Position numbers and translations under genes: made by a program
Notes under the pieces: generated by a model
What the model saw: only the letters and a program-made list of their open reading frames with translations
Database searches by the model: none
What the model was told of the DNA's origin: nothing
Assembly: GCA_964030785.1 (NCBI GenBank)
Contig: OZ034973.1
Coordinates: 1,012,132 to 1,076,131, forward strand
Direction of reading: 5' to 3'
Length of the DNA stretch: 64,000 nucleotides
DNA from: Siderastrea siderea
Lineage: Eukaryota; Cnidaria; Anthozoa; Scleractinia; Rhizangiidae
Shown: in pieces, positions 23,424-35,285 of the stretch
How the letters are laid out: each line of letters opens with the position of its first letter
How positions within the stretch are numbered: position 1 is the stretch's first letter

Positions 23424-23636
23424 GTGGCGGTTTTTTCGTGCCCCACCTTTACTGAAGATACCATCAAATACTTGTAATTTTTGATAAGGATATTTTAGAC
23501 AAGTAAACGTCACGCTAGTGGCCATATTTACGCCAGAACGGTGTATTTGTTTTTGGATTTTCTTAATTACGCTTCAGCAAACGAGCGCGACGAGAGCAGT
23601 CCCCTACCCCTACCGGGAGTAAAATGGAACGAGATA
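23424..23636. repeat. Direct repeat A (first of two)
   Basis: About 213 bases beginning GTGGCGGTTTTTTCGTGCC, repeated with few differences at 23937-24153. The first copy runs straight into the 33-bp near-palindrome at 23637. Confidence 0.85.
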
Positions 23637-23669
23637 AAAACAAACATTATATGCAGCCATATAATGTAA
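23637..23669. repeat. 33-bp near-palindrome shared with 11125-11157
   Basis: Arms ACATTATATG and CATATAATGT around CAGC, a perfect 10-bp stem here. It sits exactly where the two direct repeats A diverge, as expected if it is the end of an inserted element. Confidence 0.6.
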
Positions 23670-23936
23670 TTTTATATCGAGCCATTTTATTGGTTAATTA
23701 ATCGTAACACGGGTCACGTCAGTTGTTTGGATGGAGCAGGGTTTGGCAGATCACCTTGGAGTCTCCAATCAGATGCAAGTAGGCGGGCTCACTGTTATTA
23801 TTTAGATTACTGGCGCTGTTAATTTCGGCCTCCTTACCATTCAGCGTCAACGCCATCTCCTTAATTAACTTTCAAGCTTCCCTCCGCCTCCCCAGCTCCA
23901 GCCAAACATCTTTTATTTTAAAATTTGATTTCCAAT

Positions 23937-24153
23937 GTGGCGGTTTTTTCGTGCCACACCTTTGCTGAAGATACCATCAAATACTTGTAATTTTTGATAA
24001 GGATATTTTAGACAAATAAACGTCACGCTAGTCGCCATATTTACGCCAGAACGGTGTATTTGTTTTTGGATTTTCTTAATTACGCTTCAGCAAACGAGCG
24101 CGACGAGAGCAGTCCCCTACCCCAACCGAGGAGTAAAATGGAACGAGATAAAA
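23937..24153. repeat. Direct repeat A (second copy)
   Basis: Second copy of the 23424-23636 sequence, ending GAACGAGATAAAA. The 300 bases between the two copies show no gene. Confidence 0.85.
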
Positions 24154-26536
24154 TATGCTTAAGTTTAAGCAAACTCCACTCTAAAGTGGACTCGCAAAGG
24201 ATTTCCCTGCTCTACTTTAATAGTTGACTTTATAAGTCAGACTTGGGCAAGTTGGAAAGGGGGGAGGGGGTCCTTCCCGTATAACTTATGTAGGCATGTG
24301 CCTCTCAATTATTTGTTGCCGTCTTAAATAAGGCGATAATTTTTTTTTCAGTTTTTATGCCAAAAAGGGTTTAGACCTTAATAGTGAGTTCTGCATACGG
24401 TTAAATAAAATTTGTATTCGGTCTAAGATAGTCCAACGGCAAAGAATTCTAGGGGGAACAACTCCACCCACAACACCACCCAGTTATGTCACTCCAATCC
24501 ATACTTAAGGAGACTGGGTTGTTTGACATAGTTAGCCTTAAAACATCAGGACTCTTGTCAGAATTTATTGCATCCAGGAGTTCTGTTGCTTCAATACACG
24601 AACAACGACAGAGTTGTCGTGTTTTATACCTCAGGATAACTTTCTGTAATAAGACTACACTGTTGTCAACTTTACTGGATGAGAATTATTCCGATAAGTG
24701 CTAATTGGGCAAGGTGGTAGGCCAAAGTCAATTTGGCAGTCACAGAACTTTTTTTACTGGAATCCAGTTATTGCAAGCTGGACCAGCATGTATAGTCCTT
24801 GTTCTTTTTATTCTTTACTGCACCACTTGCTGTCTAATGTCGGAAATAATTAGAAAGTTGCTTGTATGTAATTTTAGACAAGCAATATCATTAGGTTGCT
24901 TAATTGATCGACACATGGCCAGAAATCCCGGACATTTGAGCCCGCGCAGCAGTACGCGGCTAATCCCCCAAAATAGCAGAAAAAAACAACATGGCGGCTG
25001 AAAGGCGTGCAGGCACCTAGGTCGACTATTTACAACTGAATTCTCTTTCGTCTGTCGTTTTGTTCGACACCGCCCGCAAGAAACATAAAAGGGAGAAACT
25101 ATACGACGTTGAAAGAATCATACAGCGGCGAAAGAAACAATATGTCAGATTTTCAGTTATAAAATTCTTTCTTACTCTTTCTTTTCTTTGTAATTTAGAC
25201 AATGCTCAGTGGATAGGGAGATCTTTTCCCTAAATTTACAGCGGTCAAAACTCTTCAGAAGGTCAGACATTATTTTTAGTATACTTAAATGAAAATCCGT
25301 AACTCGATTCTCTAACTAAAATTCCCGCCAAATTGCGCGAGAGGTAAAATATGCACACTTTAGAGCGGTGACCAGCCTGACTTTTTAAGCAGTCAGGCTG
25401 TTAAACCACTAGTCCCAGTTCTAAATGGGGTTTTAAAGCCTGGTTTCTAAGCTTTATTTTGATACCAAACATGGCGGGTAAGTGAAGGAGATGCTGAAAA
25501 AAGCCTGGTTTCTTCTTTGTGTAAAATCGAGTTTCCACTCGCGCACCAGGTCACACTGGAATGGTTCTCCATTTGCATCTTCATATATCCGCGTTTTCAT
25601 CGTTAAAGTGGACGCTGTTTAATAATCGTTTCAAATCTCCCTGAAAATCGCTGTATATGTGCGACACGATGCCAACTTTAAGGAATGAACTTGGAAAAAT
25701 CGACCACTTGAACAGAAACTTGCCCAGCTGCGGTGGAGGACTGCTGCTTAAAAAATTTCCCACAGAAAATAGATGGGGAAAAAGAGCGCGAGAACAGCTA
25801 AAAACACGCCTAAAATGGACTATGTTACCGAACTGGTGAAGATATGCATTTTATATAGTGGGATTGAAGATGTCGTCACCTGGTCGATTCCAGCCTGGAA
25901 ACTTATACAGGTACGCTAGAAGTTATCATAAGCTCAAATATTAGTTTTCACCTCATACATTTCTTTATGAACGTAACCGCCATGTTTGTTTCGGAAATAC
26001 GAGATAGCCGCTGCCGTTCCGCGGGCGTCATGTCTGAGATTTTAGGCCATGTTAATTTACAAATGCGTATCTTCCGCAAGTTCTGCCTCGCCGATTGCCT
26101 GGTCATCAAACCTCCACATAGCAGTCTTTTAAAAGAAAAATCAAAAATAAGAGCTTATTTTACATGTGGTGACTTAAAGCCTGGAAGCAGAAGAAGGAAG
26201 CTTGCATCACGTGGAACCAAAAGCTCAATCAGCGCAGAGCACAGTTGAAAGAGTTTACGGAACCTTTCGCACCATCTGGTGAGCAAGGGTTAAAGAAGAA
26301 GATTGCAGTCTTGAGCTTTAGTTTTTCTGCGAGAAGAGGAAGACACATCCATTATGTTATAGATACGCTTCGTTCACTACGTCATCCACTGTTCCGTTTA
26401 TCTGTAAAGAGCAAGAGGATATCAAAGCTTAAAGCATTTCTGTTATACTGCGTATATTAGCTATTTAAGGTAAATTTTGAACTAGTTTTTAACTTAATCG
26501 TAGCTCTTTTATGCAAATATTGGAGCCATTGGACAG
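24154..26536. other. No convincing gene
   Basis: Mixed-composition sequence with only short open frames. A small hairpin (CAGCCTGAC ... GTCAGGCTG, 25373-25400) is present. An ATGGCGG motif next to GTAAGT near 25470-25485 could be a first exon, but no continuation was found. Confidence 0.4.
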
Positions 26537-27052
26537 CAGACCTGCCAACTCTCACGGTTTCACCGTGAGACTCACGGATTGGGGTATGAACTCACGGTCT
26601 CACGATTTGGCCTCCAAATCTCACGGTGAATCAGAAAATCTTGAAATTGCCAAACAATTCAGATAGTATGGAGTAATATTGAAAAATCCGTGTTGAAAAT
26701 GGCCAACTTTGTCACATATAATGTTTGAGGGAAACCTAGGTACAATTCCAGCCTCATTCCCGTGAAACATAGGTGCGCTTAGGTCTCTGGAAGGCTACAG
26801 CTGTGAATAGTAAACTCAACCTGGCGCCTCGCGTCGACAGCGAAACAGAAACTGACTCTTCAAAATATGCGGCAAAAGAATACAATAGGTGCACGGATAA
26901 GTAAAGAATACCTTGAAACAAGAAATCTACCATTTTTATTTTCATTTAACACATATTTTGGAAATCTCCAGGTTTGAGGTCCCAATCTCCAGGTTTTTCT
27001 GGGCTTTTTTCAACGTCTCCAGATTTGCATGTTTTGGAGGTTGGCAGGTCTG
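26537..27052. mobile_element. 516-bp hAT-like MITE
   Basis: Terminal inverted repeats CAGACCTGCCAAC (26537-26549, inverted at 27040-27052) are flanked by GGACAG on both sides (26531-26536 and 27053-27058). The interior has repeated TCACGG units near the left end and CTCCAG units near the right. There is no coding sequence, so it is a non-autonomous element. Confidence 0.75.
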
Positions 27053-27376
27053 GGACAGTAATGGAAATAGGACCATATAAAAGTGAATTATTAGTTCTAT
27101 TATTAACCTTTCAAGATTACGCAATTTTGTAGCAATAACTAAGGTGGTAGATATATAGCTTTGATTAAAATGCAAGCCACAAACAACTTATAACTGTTTT
27201 CTATTTGTCGCGTTAAAAACAGGTTGACAAGGGCGGTGATTACAAATGGACAAATAGTTAGGTCACCGCAGCTCTACAAAGTGTCAATGCAACTCCAAAG
27301 GCCAGTTGGAGAGAAGCACAAGAATATACTTAAACTTAAAGGTTCTTAAACACAAGCGTTCGTGAGCCGTGAACCG

Positions 27377-27493
27377 GAAGTTAAATGTTTCGTTTTTTGG
27401 CTTGTTTTTGCTCCTCACAAACGGCCTCTTGTTGTGGTGTCCGGTGACTTGCCATCACGTTAAAATGCGTCACAATGAAAACATTCAACTTCC
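27377..27493. repeat. Imperfect inverted repeat, MITE-like
   Basis: GGAAGTTAAATGTTT and AAACATTCAACTTCC face each other with about 90 bases between. The outer flanks (CGTGAGCC / TCTCGTGAGC) are also weakly complementary. It may be a short foldback element. Confidence 0.35.
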
Positions 27494-28066
27494 AGCTGCT
27501 GTCCCTCTCGTGAGCTATGGACGGCTTGGAAGGTATGGCAAAGCTTAATCCTATTCAGACCGAGCTTTTTGGGACTTTCTAGGTCCGGCAGCACCTGTAA
27601 CTTTGAAACCGCTCAAACCTTGGCCACCAAGTTTACCGAGGATAATATACACATGTTTTTATTGGATTTTATTGATTTTGATTTTATTTATTGGTTGTAG
27701 CTTAAACTGATTTGAAATTATAAATTTGGAGAGAGCCTGAAAAGCTCCCCTCCCCTCCCAGGTCCGCATAGGGTCAAGGGTTAATCAAGTGTTTGCAGCA
27801 CAAGGGCGGGAGGGGTGTATCTATGACACCAGTGCAACTTTAATACAAGTTCAATTCATTCCGGTTCCCTCTATTGGCTCTGTTTTCACACTTGAGATGA
27901 CACCGGTGGAAAAGCTCATATCGGTACGGTGGGTTATACTTGTGCGACTTGAATCCGGTGGCTGTGCGGGATGGAGATTCTTATTCCGGTACGAAAGCTT
28001 CTACCGGTATCGTGTAGCTGCGGTGTAAGTGACTCTTTGTTTTACCTTCCCATTAGTTTTAAACAT

Positions 28067-28199
28067 CTGGCTCTGGTTGTTCAAAGAGCGGATAACTCTA
28101 TCCACCGCAAAAATCACTATCTGGTGGAAAACACTTATCCGCTGGATAGCAATTTATCCTGTAGATAGCGTTATCCAACCTCTGAACAACCGGGCCCTG
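28067..28199. mobile_element. 133-bp MITE with TIRs
   Basis: Ends CTGGCTCTGGTTGTTCA and, inverted, CAGGGCCCGGTTGTTCA. The interior has further paired GGATAA/TTATCC blocks, so the whole folds on itself. No target duplication was recognised. Confidence 0.6.
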
Positions 28200-28635
28200 T
28201 TCAAGAACACAACTAACACCGTCAGGAAAACGGTTTCTACTGAAACATGACAAATAGTTTTCATTTCTTGCCGGAGTGACATTTGTTCCGATATCAGGTA
28301 AACGCCCCAGCCCCTGAAGCAACTCTGAAGGAACTGACAGTATTACAACTCCCCTTCCCTACCCCCAGACGGGATGCGAGTTTATCGCAAGGCCTCTCCA
28401 GCCTAGCATTCTGGTGAGTTTGTCTAACGTCTGGCCGGTAGTCATGTATACATCTCAGTCTGGTCCGGTTGATGAACTGCCATATGGAGCAACGTTTCTT
28501 GTCTAATGAAATGAAATGGCGACAGGAGACCAGAACTGGAACCTTCGATCTTTCGTTCATATCGAAAGTCCCACAAGCTAACCACAACCACAACCACCGC
28601 TCTTGTAACATGGAAATAAAACATGGAATACTTAC

Positions 28636-28770
28636 TGGAGTAACATATGGTCTGTGTCCGTTGGCGTACTGGGCCCGCAATGATTTGTCCTGTTTGACGG
28701 CCTGTAGTTCCCAATAGCCATCAAAGGTTATTATCGCCTTGCCTGTCGTTTTTTCACGTTTGTACATCAC
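28636..28770 (-). CDS. Mucin-like gene, cytoplasmic-tail exon
   Basis: A 135-base exon, phase 0 at both ends, bounded by acceptor TTTCTTTGAACAG and donor GTAAGT. It reads VMYKREKTTGKA then a region with GYWELQAVKQDK and NGHRPYVTP. It follows the transmembrane exon directly and begins with the basic residues expected just inside a membrane (YKREK). No known tail domain was recognised. The frame can also read on without splicing to 28294, and a candidate downstream acceptor lies near 28323, so the gene's 3' end is unresolved. Confidence 0.7.
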
Positions 28771-28811
28771 CTGTTCAAAGAAAACGATGAAATATTAAAT
28801 TGCGACAATGT

Positions 28812-28845
28812 GTACTGTGTATGAAATAATCGTACATATGAACTG
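28812..28845. repeat. Fragment of the tRNA-derived repeat body
   Basis: GTATGAAATAATCGTACATATGAACTGCGG-like sequence matches the body of the repeats at 6131 and 6382, without the tRNA-like head. Confidence 0.5.
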
Positions 28846-29297
28846 CGGCCCCTCCAAACGTCAGGAATCTCAAAACGTTCAGGCAGAAGCCATTAACCAA
28901 TAAAACTTTGCAACTGGAAGCATTTTTTATAACATTTTCTGTCGGCCACAGGGCTGAAATTAATTTGCGTGTATGTCTTTGTTAAGACTTAGCTACAAAC
29001 TGTGGGGAAAATGTTGCAAAGTTTAGGCTTGGAATTAAAATGCTTTGAGTTTCAAGACCGTTCTCAGCCATTGCAGTGTCGGTAGTAAATTAATTCAGCT
29101 TTTTATCTTTGTACAGATTCGTGTTCTGCAATTCTTGACGACTCTTGTTTAAATTGCAGAAAACGTTGAAGGAATGAAATAAAAGTCTTTTCACTGACAT
29201 TTCATGCCAACAAAATATGGTATTACTCGCAGCTCACGAAAATACTGAATGCCCTCTTTAGGTCACCTTAAAGGAAGACAATAATACATGTACTCAC

Positions 29298-29386
29298 CAC
29301 TAAGATAATGATTATCACAACAAGTATGAGGGTAACTATTGAAGCAACAATCACTACAATGACCCACGTCTCAAGCTTGGAAGATT
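29298..29386 (-). CDS. Mucin-like gene, transmembrane exon
   Basis: An 89-base exon (start phase 1, end phase 0) with acceptor TTTTAACAACAG and donor GTGAGT. It encodes ESSKLETW followed by an unbroken hydrophobic run (VIVVIVASIVTLILVV and isoleucines), a single membrane-spanning helix. Its phase fits the SEA exon on the far side of a 16.5-kb intron that contains the large transposon, and the tail exon at 28636-28770. It anchors the Ser-X/EGF/SEA ectodomain in the plasma membrane. Confidence 0.85.
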
Positions 29387-30022
29387 CTGTTGTTAAAAGA
29401 GCAGGATTAACAATTATTCCACGAAAATGAATCGAATGTGAAATCACAGCCAATGCGGCACGCCGCGAAATTCTAGAAGAGTTAATGTTAGGTTCTAAAC
29501 GGCTAAAGAGGGCACTGTTTAGTTTCCAGTTGAGCAAAACTGGGTATCATTATCATTGACATAATTAGTGTATCATAGCATTGTTCAGACATACGGATGC
29601 TAAAAGTAGCAAACATAACTCGCGAACGTAGCCTATACATAGTGCTAAAAAGGAGAGGTACCTAAAATGCTATATGAAATTGGCTAAACCACGATTACAC
29701 ACTACTCTTATCAAATTAACCTATATATAGATCTATATATATTATAAATCGAGTTAACCCGCTATTAGTATGTAAAGATATTCTAAAAATCTGTGTTAAA
29801 TTGTGTTAAAGCTGGTACATAATATGCCACACACTAATAAGTAATCTGCAAATGTTTAACAATAAAGGTAATTTTACAGCCCAGAGTTCATAGTTAATAG
29901 TTCAGTATCGTTTGCGGAGATCATTGTCCCTGAATTTGCAAAGGGTGTGCAATATGCAAGCTACTTGACAGTTTGTATATCATTCATTATTGTCTGCTGA
30001 GCTCATTCCACTAGGTATTGTC

Positions 30023-30060
30023 ATTATTGTTATTATTATTATTATTATTATTTATAATTA
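30023..30060. repeat. (ATT)n microsatellite
   Basis: Run of ATT trinucleotides, degenerating into mixed ATT/ATC on the right, within the mucin-like gene's large intron. A second short ATT run directly precedes the transposon end at 30300. Confidence 0.8.
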
Positions 30061-30484
30061 TTATTACTATAATTATTATCATCATTATTATAGCAGTACA
30101 AGACGTTTATATGCTACGTCCTTAAATAGCACGCATAGGGCGCGAACGTAGCCTATGTAGCTAATTTTCGAAAAAAAATAACCTTCTATTAAATGAATAT
30201 AAAGCACTAATGCCGCTAAAATGTGCAAAGTCTCTTAAATACTAAAATGCCTTAAATTGAATACAAGCCGAGAAACTTAAAATTATTATTATTATTATTC
30301 ACAGGAAACTTTTCAAAATTCCCAGTTGGGAAAAAAGGGGGAAAACATGTGAAATTACTGGGATTTTACTGGATTGTTACAGGAATATCCCAGTTTGGGA
30401 AAATGCAACAATACCCATTCCTGGGACAAGTAGAACCTAAAATATACCTAGTAATGGGATTTTTCAGCCACAAGTTATTCCCAG

Positions 30485-30960
30485 TAGTGGGATTTTCTTG
30501 TGTCAAATAATCCCCAATGCTGTGATTTTATTGTCTCAATTTTTTCCCATTGCTGGGATTTCACTGTCTCGACTGTTTCACAATGCTGGGATTTTATTGT
30601 CTCAAATTTACCCCAATAATGGGATTTCGGTGTCACTAAATTTCCCCAATACTGGGATATTGGTGTCTCAAATTATCCCCAATAGTGGGATTTCTTGTGT
30701 CTAAATTTTCCCAATACCAGGATTTTTTCATCTCAGAATTTCCCCAATAATGGGATTTTGGTGTCACTAAAATTCCCCAATACTGGGATATTATTGTCTC
30801 AAATTATCTTCAATAGTGGGATTTCCTTGTGTCTAAATTTTCCCAATACCAGGATTTTTTCATCTCACATTTTCCCCAATAGTGGGATTTTCTGGTGTCT
30901 TAATCTCCCAAATACTGAGATTTTCCTTCTCTATTTTTGCCGTCATTGGGATTTAATAGT
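30485..30960. repeat. Left subterminal array, about 33-bp units
   Basis: About 13 units of CCCAATA.TGGGATTT plus TGTCTCAAATT, spaced 31-35 bases. Each holds a near-palindrome centred on CCCAATANTGGG. Open frames across it are by-products. Confidence 0.85.
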
Positions 30961-31738
30961 CTCAAATGTACCCCATAGATCCCAGTAGCTGCGATTTAAA
31001 TGTTTTAAAGTTGCAACAATTTTCCCCCTTAAAAATTTCCTTAAAGTTGAGGTTACATTGTGCGAAAATTTCGCATTTTGGGATGTCTCCCCCAAATAAT
31101 GTGAAATTTCCTGTTCACAAGATATCCTCAGCTTTAATTTCTCAAGGTTATTGAAAGCTTGTTATCAATAATTTTTTACCGTCTACTTAAAGCAGCAAAA
31201 TTCAATATTTTAATAAACAGCTTTCTTGACAGTAATAAATGTGTCAAACAAAAAAGCACTAGTGCACTAAAACTTGGAACATCAACAAAGTGCCAAATTT
31301 TACACTTTCACCACTCCTGTAACAATTTGTCCCATACACCTGTATTTTGCACTAAGGGACCTGGGTATCTATAACTTGTTAATGGCCTAGTGACTTGTAA
31401 CACTTAGTCAAGCATGCAAGTAACATGAACAAAAAGTATTAAACTATTAACATCAAGTCAACTACAAATAAAGTTAGTAGTTACAGTCTGAGTAAGCAAT
31501 CTCAATGTAAACTTAACTGACTTCTGTTGTTTGCAGGTCAGAAGGCTAGCTATATTTCAATTTCCTTTAAGACTGAAAGATCACTCATTTTCAAACAGTT
31601 GACGTTCTCCATCTTGGAAATTGTACAATATTGCTTGTTAACCAGTTTCTTGGCCAAGACTCCCAACTGTTGTGTAGGAGACAAGGTTGTCAAATTTTTT
31701 TCTTGAGAACACTAGCCGCATCATCTCTTGAAAGAACT

Positions 31739-34700
31739 CTACCAAAAACTGCTTTGATAATTATTTGATTCGTTTTCAATGGCCATGAGTCTAGGTCTTT
31801 TTTTGTCAGCCAATGCTTTTGGAGCCTGACTGCAACTTGGAGATTCATCACTAGCACTCGAGTCATTTAAAATGTCGGTGTCGTGCCCAGAACCAGAGTT
31901 AAGATCATCTTGTTCGCCACTTTTACTTGAGGCTACTGATCTGTTGTCACCATTTGTCTCATCATCTGATTCATCTGGCTCGATACTATAGCTATCCTGG
32001 TCATTAGCCAGTATCTAAAACAAAGAACACAACCATACAGTTAGTGATAACTGGGCTGGAAATTAACTCTTGCCCACTTGCCAATGGAACTATGAAAGTA
32101 AAAATCATATAGCAAATGCCTTGTGTGCATGATGCATTTTGGCAAGGTAAAGATAAAGTCAACAATCAGTGTCCAATCCAACAGATTGAAAGAGCCAGAT
32201 GGCACATCTTTGCTTGTGCTTGGATCTGGTTCCAGTTTCTATATTAGCACCACCTGGAAGCATTGCCCCCCCCCCCCTCCCCAATTGCAGAGTTATCCCT
32301 AGAATTTCATTAGTAAAAAAACAATTTTCCAGTACTTTTCCAGGCCTTTTCAAGACTCAAGAAAAATTTTTTCAGGGCTCCAAAATCCTTTTTATGCAGT
32401 GCCACACTTAATGCAAGATTAAAATGCAAGTAGTTTAACCAATACACCCGACAAAATAAAACCTACAATCAACAATGAAGATAACTACTTTGCTTTGTGA
32501 ATAAACCTTATTTTCACAGGTTTCCAGGACGTGTTATAATCTTCAAGGACGTGCTAGTCCTGCAAAATGCCACAATAAAATTCCAGGACTTTCCAGGACC
32601 TGTACAAACCCTGTCTACACACAAGCTAAGGCATTAAAAGAAAAAAATTGGAGTAAAGTTTCTGGAAACAACATAGTGCATGCAGACACCAGAGCCTTGG
32701 GTCTTCTAACTGAAGGGCAAACTTGTAATCGGCTCACTACATCACTAAACCTAAACAATTCAAGGGTCCAAGGGGGATACTCAGGCTTAGAATTTATCGG
32801 GCAATAATAACTAAGCTGGTGTACTAACATTGCGTACTTGCAATTTCTTCCCCTTTTCCCTCTTCTTGATTTTCATCTGTTCCTCCTCTGCAGTAATCCT
32901 TGCGACAGGGGCCTGTTACAAATGAAAATTTTGTAATGGTCTTTTAAACGATTGTTTTAGCTCAGCTGAAAGATATCAATATCCATACATAAACATCAGC
33001 AACTCTCTCCTATCAAATTCCACTTTAGGCTTTTGCATTTTGACTTTTGAACCTCTTCCCCACCCCTTGCCCATATGGATATGTTTTGGAACCATACAAT
33101 GTTACAGTCTGATGACAGGTCACTAATGAATAAAATTTCGTACTTTATTAATATAAGCAAAATACTAAGCATTAATCAGCAAAAAGTATTTTGATACGGG
33201 TAGGACATTTACCTTTGAATTTGAGGTTTTCAACTTGTGATAACGTCTTTGTTCGTTACAAAAATCTTGTATATGCTTTGCAATTCCCTCTACATTAAAA
33301 CCCACTTCAGGGATGCCACAAGCTGGTTCTAGTTCTGTAGAGAAATCACTCAGTTCAAGCTTCATTTGCGGGGAGTTGAATTTTGGAAAGTTTGGGCCCC
33401 ACTTCTCAGTTACCATTGTACCAATCTTCTTTCGTCTGCAAGAAATAATTAATTAAGTTTAAGAGAAATAGTTAACCTTTGAAGACAAATCTGGTAAGCA
33501 ATAATTTTCAATCTCAAGCAAAAAAAAGGAACAATGGAAAAAGATGTAATATTGTGTGTGCTTCGTCAGTGCCTACCGTAGTTTGTTACTACACTTTGTT
33601 TAACCCAAACAAGTCTGTATTTCCAAGATTTAACCACTGAAAGGGCTTTTAGCCGTAGATTGAAAAGCAGGTGTCCTGCAAGCATAATATTTTAAAAGAT
33701 AAGGTGCACATGGATTGCCATAAAAGCTTTCTTGAGCTCCCCCCCCCCTCTATTTACTCCGCCCTCAAGGAAGTCAGATTTTGTGAAAGGCACCACTCTG
33801 TTTTAAACCCCTCACTCTTACATAACATACACTTGATTACAATTCAGCAGTAGTCTCTCGTGTTAGTCACTGTGTACTTAAACTTGGTATTTATCGCCCA
33901 GAAATAGTCAAGTTGTGCTACAAATGGCAATGAATTTGTAAAGCAATGACATCACATAGCCCATTTCTTGTTTTGTTTTAGACATGGGTGAAATTGTCTA
34001 GAAAATTAATGCTAATTTTCTCAAAAATTTAGGATATGTAATAATCACCCCTATCCACCTCAACCCTTATCTATAATAAGCTGCCCACCCTTGCAGTGTC
34101 AAATTAGACAATCCCCCCCTCGCCCGGGGCAAGGGGGCTCAATACAACTTTTATGGTATCCATGAAAATGAAATTACTTCAAATGTGACTGTCCAGTCTT
34201 AAAGTTGCTCAAGATGTTGCCACAACTGCGCAAGAACCTACTTTGACAAATACAGACGTCCCAACTCTGGAGTAAATGTGGCGATGTCTGCCATTGTTGG
34301 TTTCACTGCTGAAGGAGAACATGGTCTCTTCTTCGGCACCTTCCTTCCAAATTCCTTTTTGAATGCAACTGCTTCACCATAACTTAAATGTAGTTTTGAA
34401 AATATTGGTGCATCTGCTTCCCTTTGTGATAGATCTTTAACAGCCACTTCATCAATGACTTCCTCCTCTAAAATATGTGTGACCGGAGAAAATCAAGCTT
34501 AATAACAAATGGAGTACTTGTATTACACTGACAACACAGCAACATGATTAAGCCATTCGGACCGGCATGACCCATTATTTTGAACGTGCATGCACTTTCA
34601 TTCACGGGTTTTGAATTTCATGGGATCGCGCACTGCAGTTTCGGATTGACGCCATATTGTAGCGCATGTGCTTCATCTGGGTGAGGAAAATTATGAACCT

Positions 34701-35054
34701 GCGTTTGCGCTCGAAGCTTGTTTTTAGTTATTTTTGGGTGATAATATGCCACGTACAAATAAATTTCATTCCGATAAAAGAAATTTAAGTCCATTCAGAG
34801 TAATGAGCAGTCTTATTTTTTTGCGCATTGTTGTGGTTTATAACTCTGTAGTGGATACACGATACGTATTAATGGCGAGCAGATTAGCTAGCTAGTGTAC
34901 TTCAATCTAAAATAAAGTACTTACTTTCAAATGCTTTCATTACTTCGTCGCCGAATCTCGCCTGTATCTTTTCCAAGAAGGACTCTTTCGTCGTTTCTTC
35001 GACAGTCTTATTGTTTTCGATTTCTCCATCAACTACACTTGCAAAACTTGCCAT
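31739..35054 (-). CDS. Five-exon gene of the transposon, unknown 309-aa protein
   Basis: Exons are 34925-35054, 34242-34467, 33213-33435, 32838-32912 and 31739-32014. Every intron has GT/AG ends, and phases run 1, 2, 0, 0 without a break, giving 930 bases including the TAG stop. The ATG at 35054 (MASFASVVDGE) is chosen as the start; a longer in-frame start at 35117 exists. The protein has an acidic N-terminal part, a Lys/Arg cluster (GRKVPKKRP), a middle block (FCNEQRRYHKLK), a basic stretch (KIKKREKGKK) and a Ser/Asp/Glu-rich tail. No family was recognised. It shares a 231-base divergent promoter region with the transposase, so a DNA-binding or regulatory partner is a reasonable guess. Confidence 0.8.
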
Positions 35055-35285
35055 ACTGCCCCGTTGAACCACGAGCGAAAAGAGGCAGAGAGCGAAAGCT
35101 CGCCAAAACTTAACCACGTTTACTTACATAAAGCCATTTCTTATTGGATAATTTTCCCGCCTTTTTGAACATGACGGTTCGTGAACGGCGGTTTCATTCT
35201 TTACTTGAACCCCATTGGCTGAATTGAGATTTTGCTGGGGATAACCGCTGGACATTTGAATTGTTGACATTGCCTTGAAAACAAG
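35055..35285. promoter_or_regulatory. Divergent promoter region between transposon genes
   Basis: Two start codons face away from each other (35054 minus, 35286 plus) across 231 bases. No TATA box is evident. AAG precedes the ATGGCGG of the plus gene, a good initiation context. A shared promoter is inferred from geometry alone. Confidence 0.45.

Noticed and set aside
28098..28322. Further mucin tail exon (good acceptor near 28323)
   Set aside because: Its frame runs into the MITE at 28067-28199 and shows no conserved tail motif. Kept only as a possibility in the tail-exon entry.
30498..30988. Repetitive open frames over the left transposon array
   Set aside because: By-products of the roughly 33-bp subterminal repeat.
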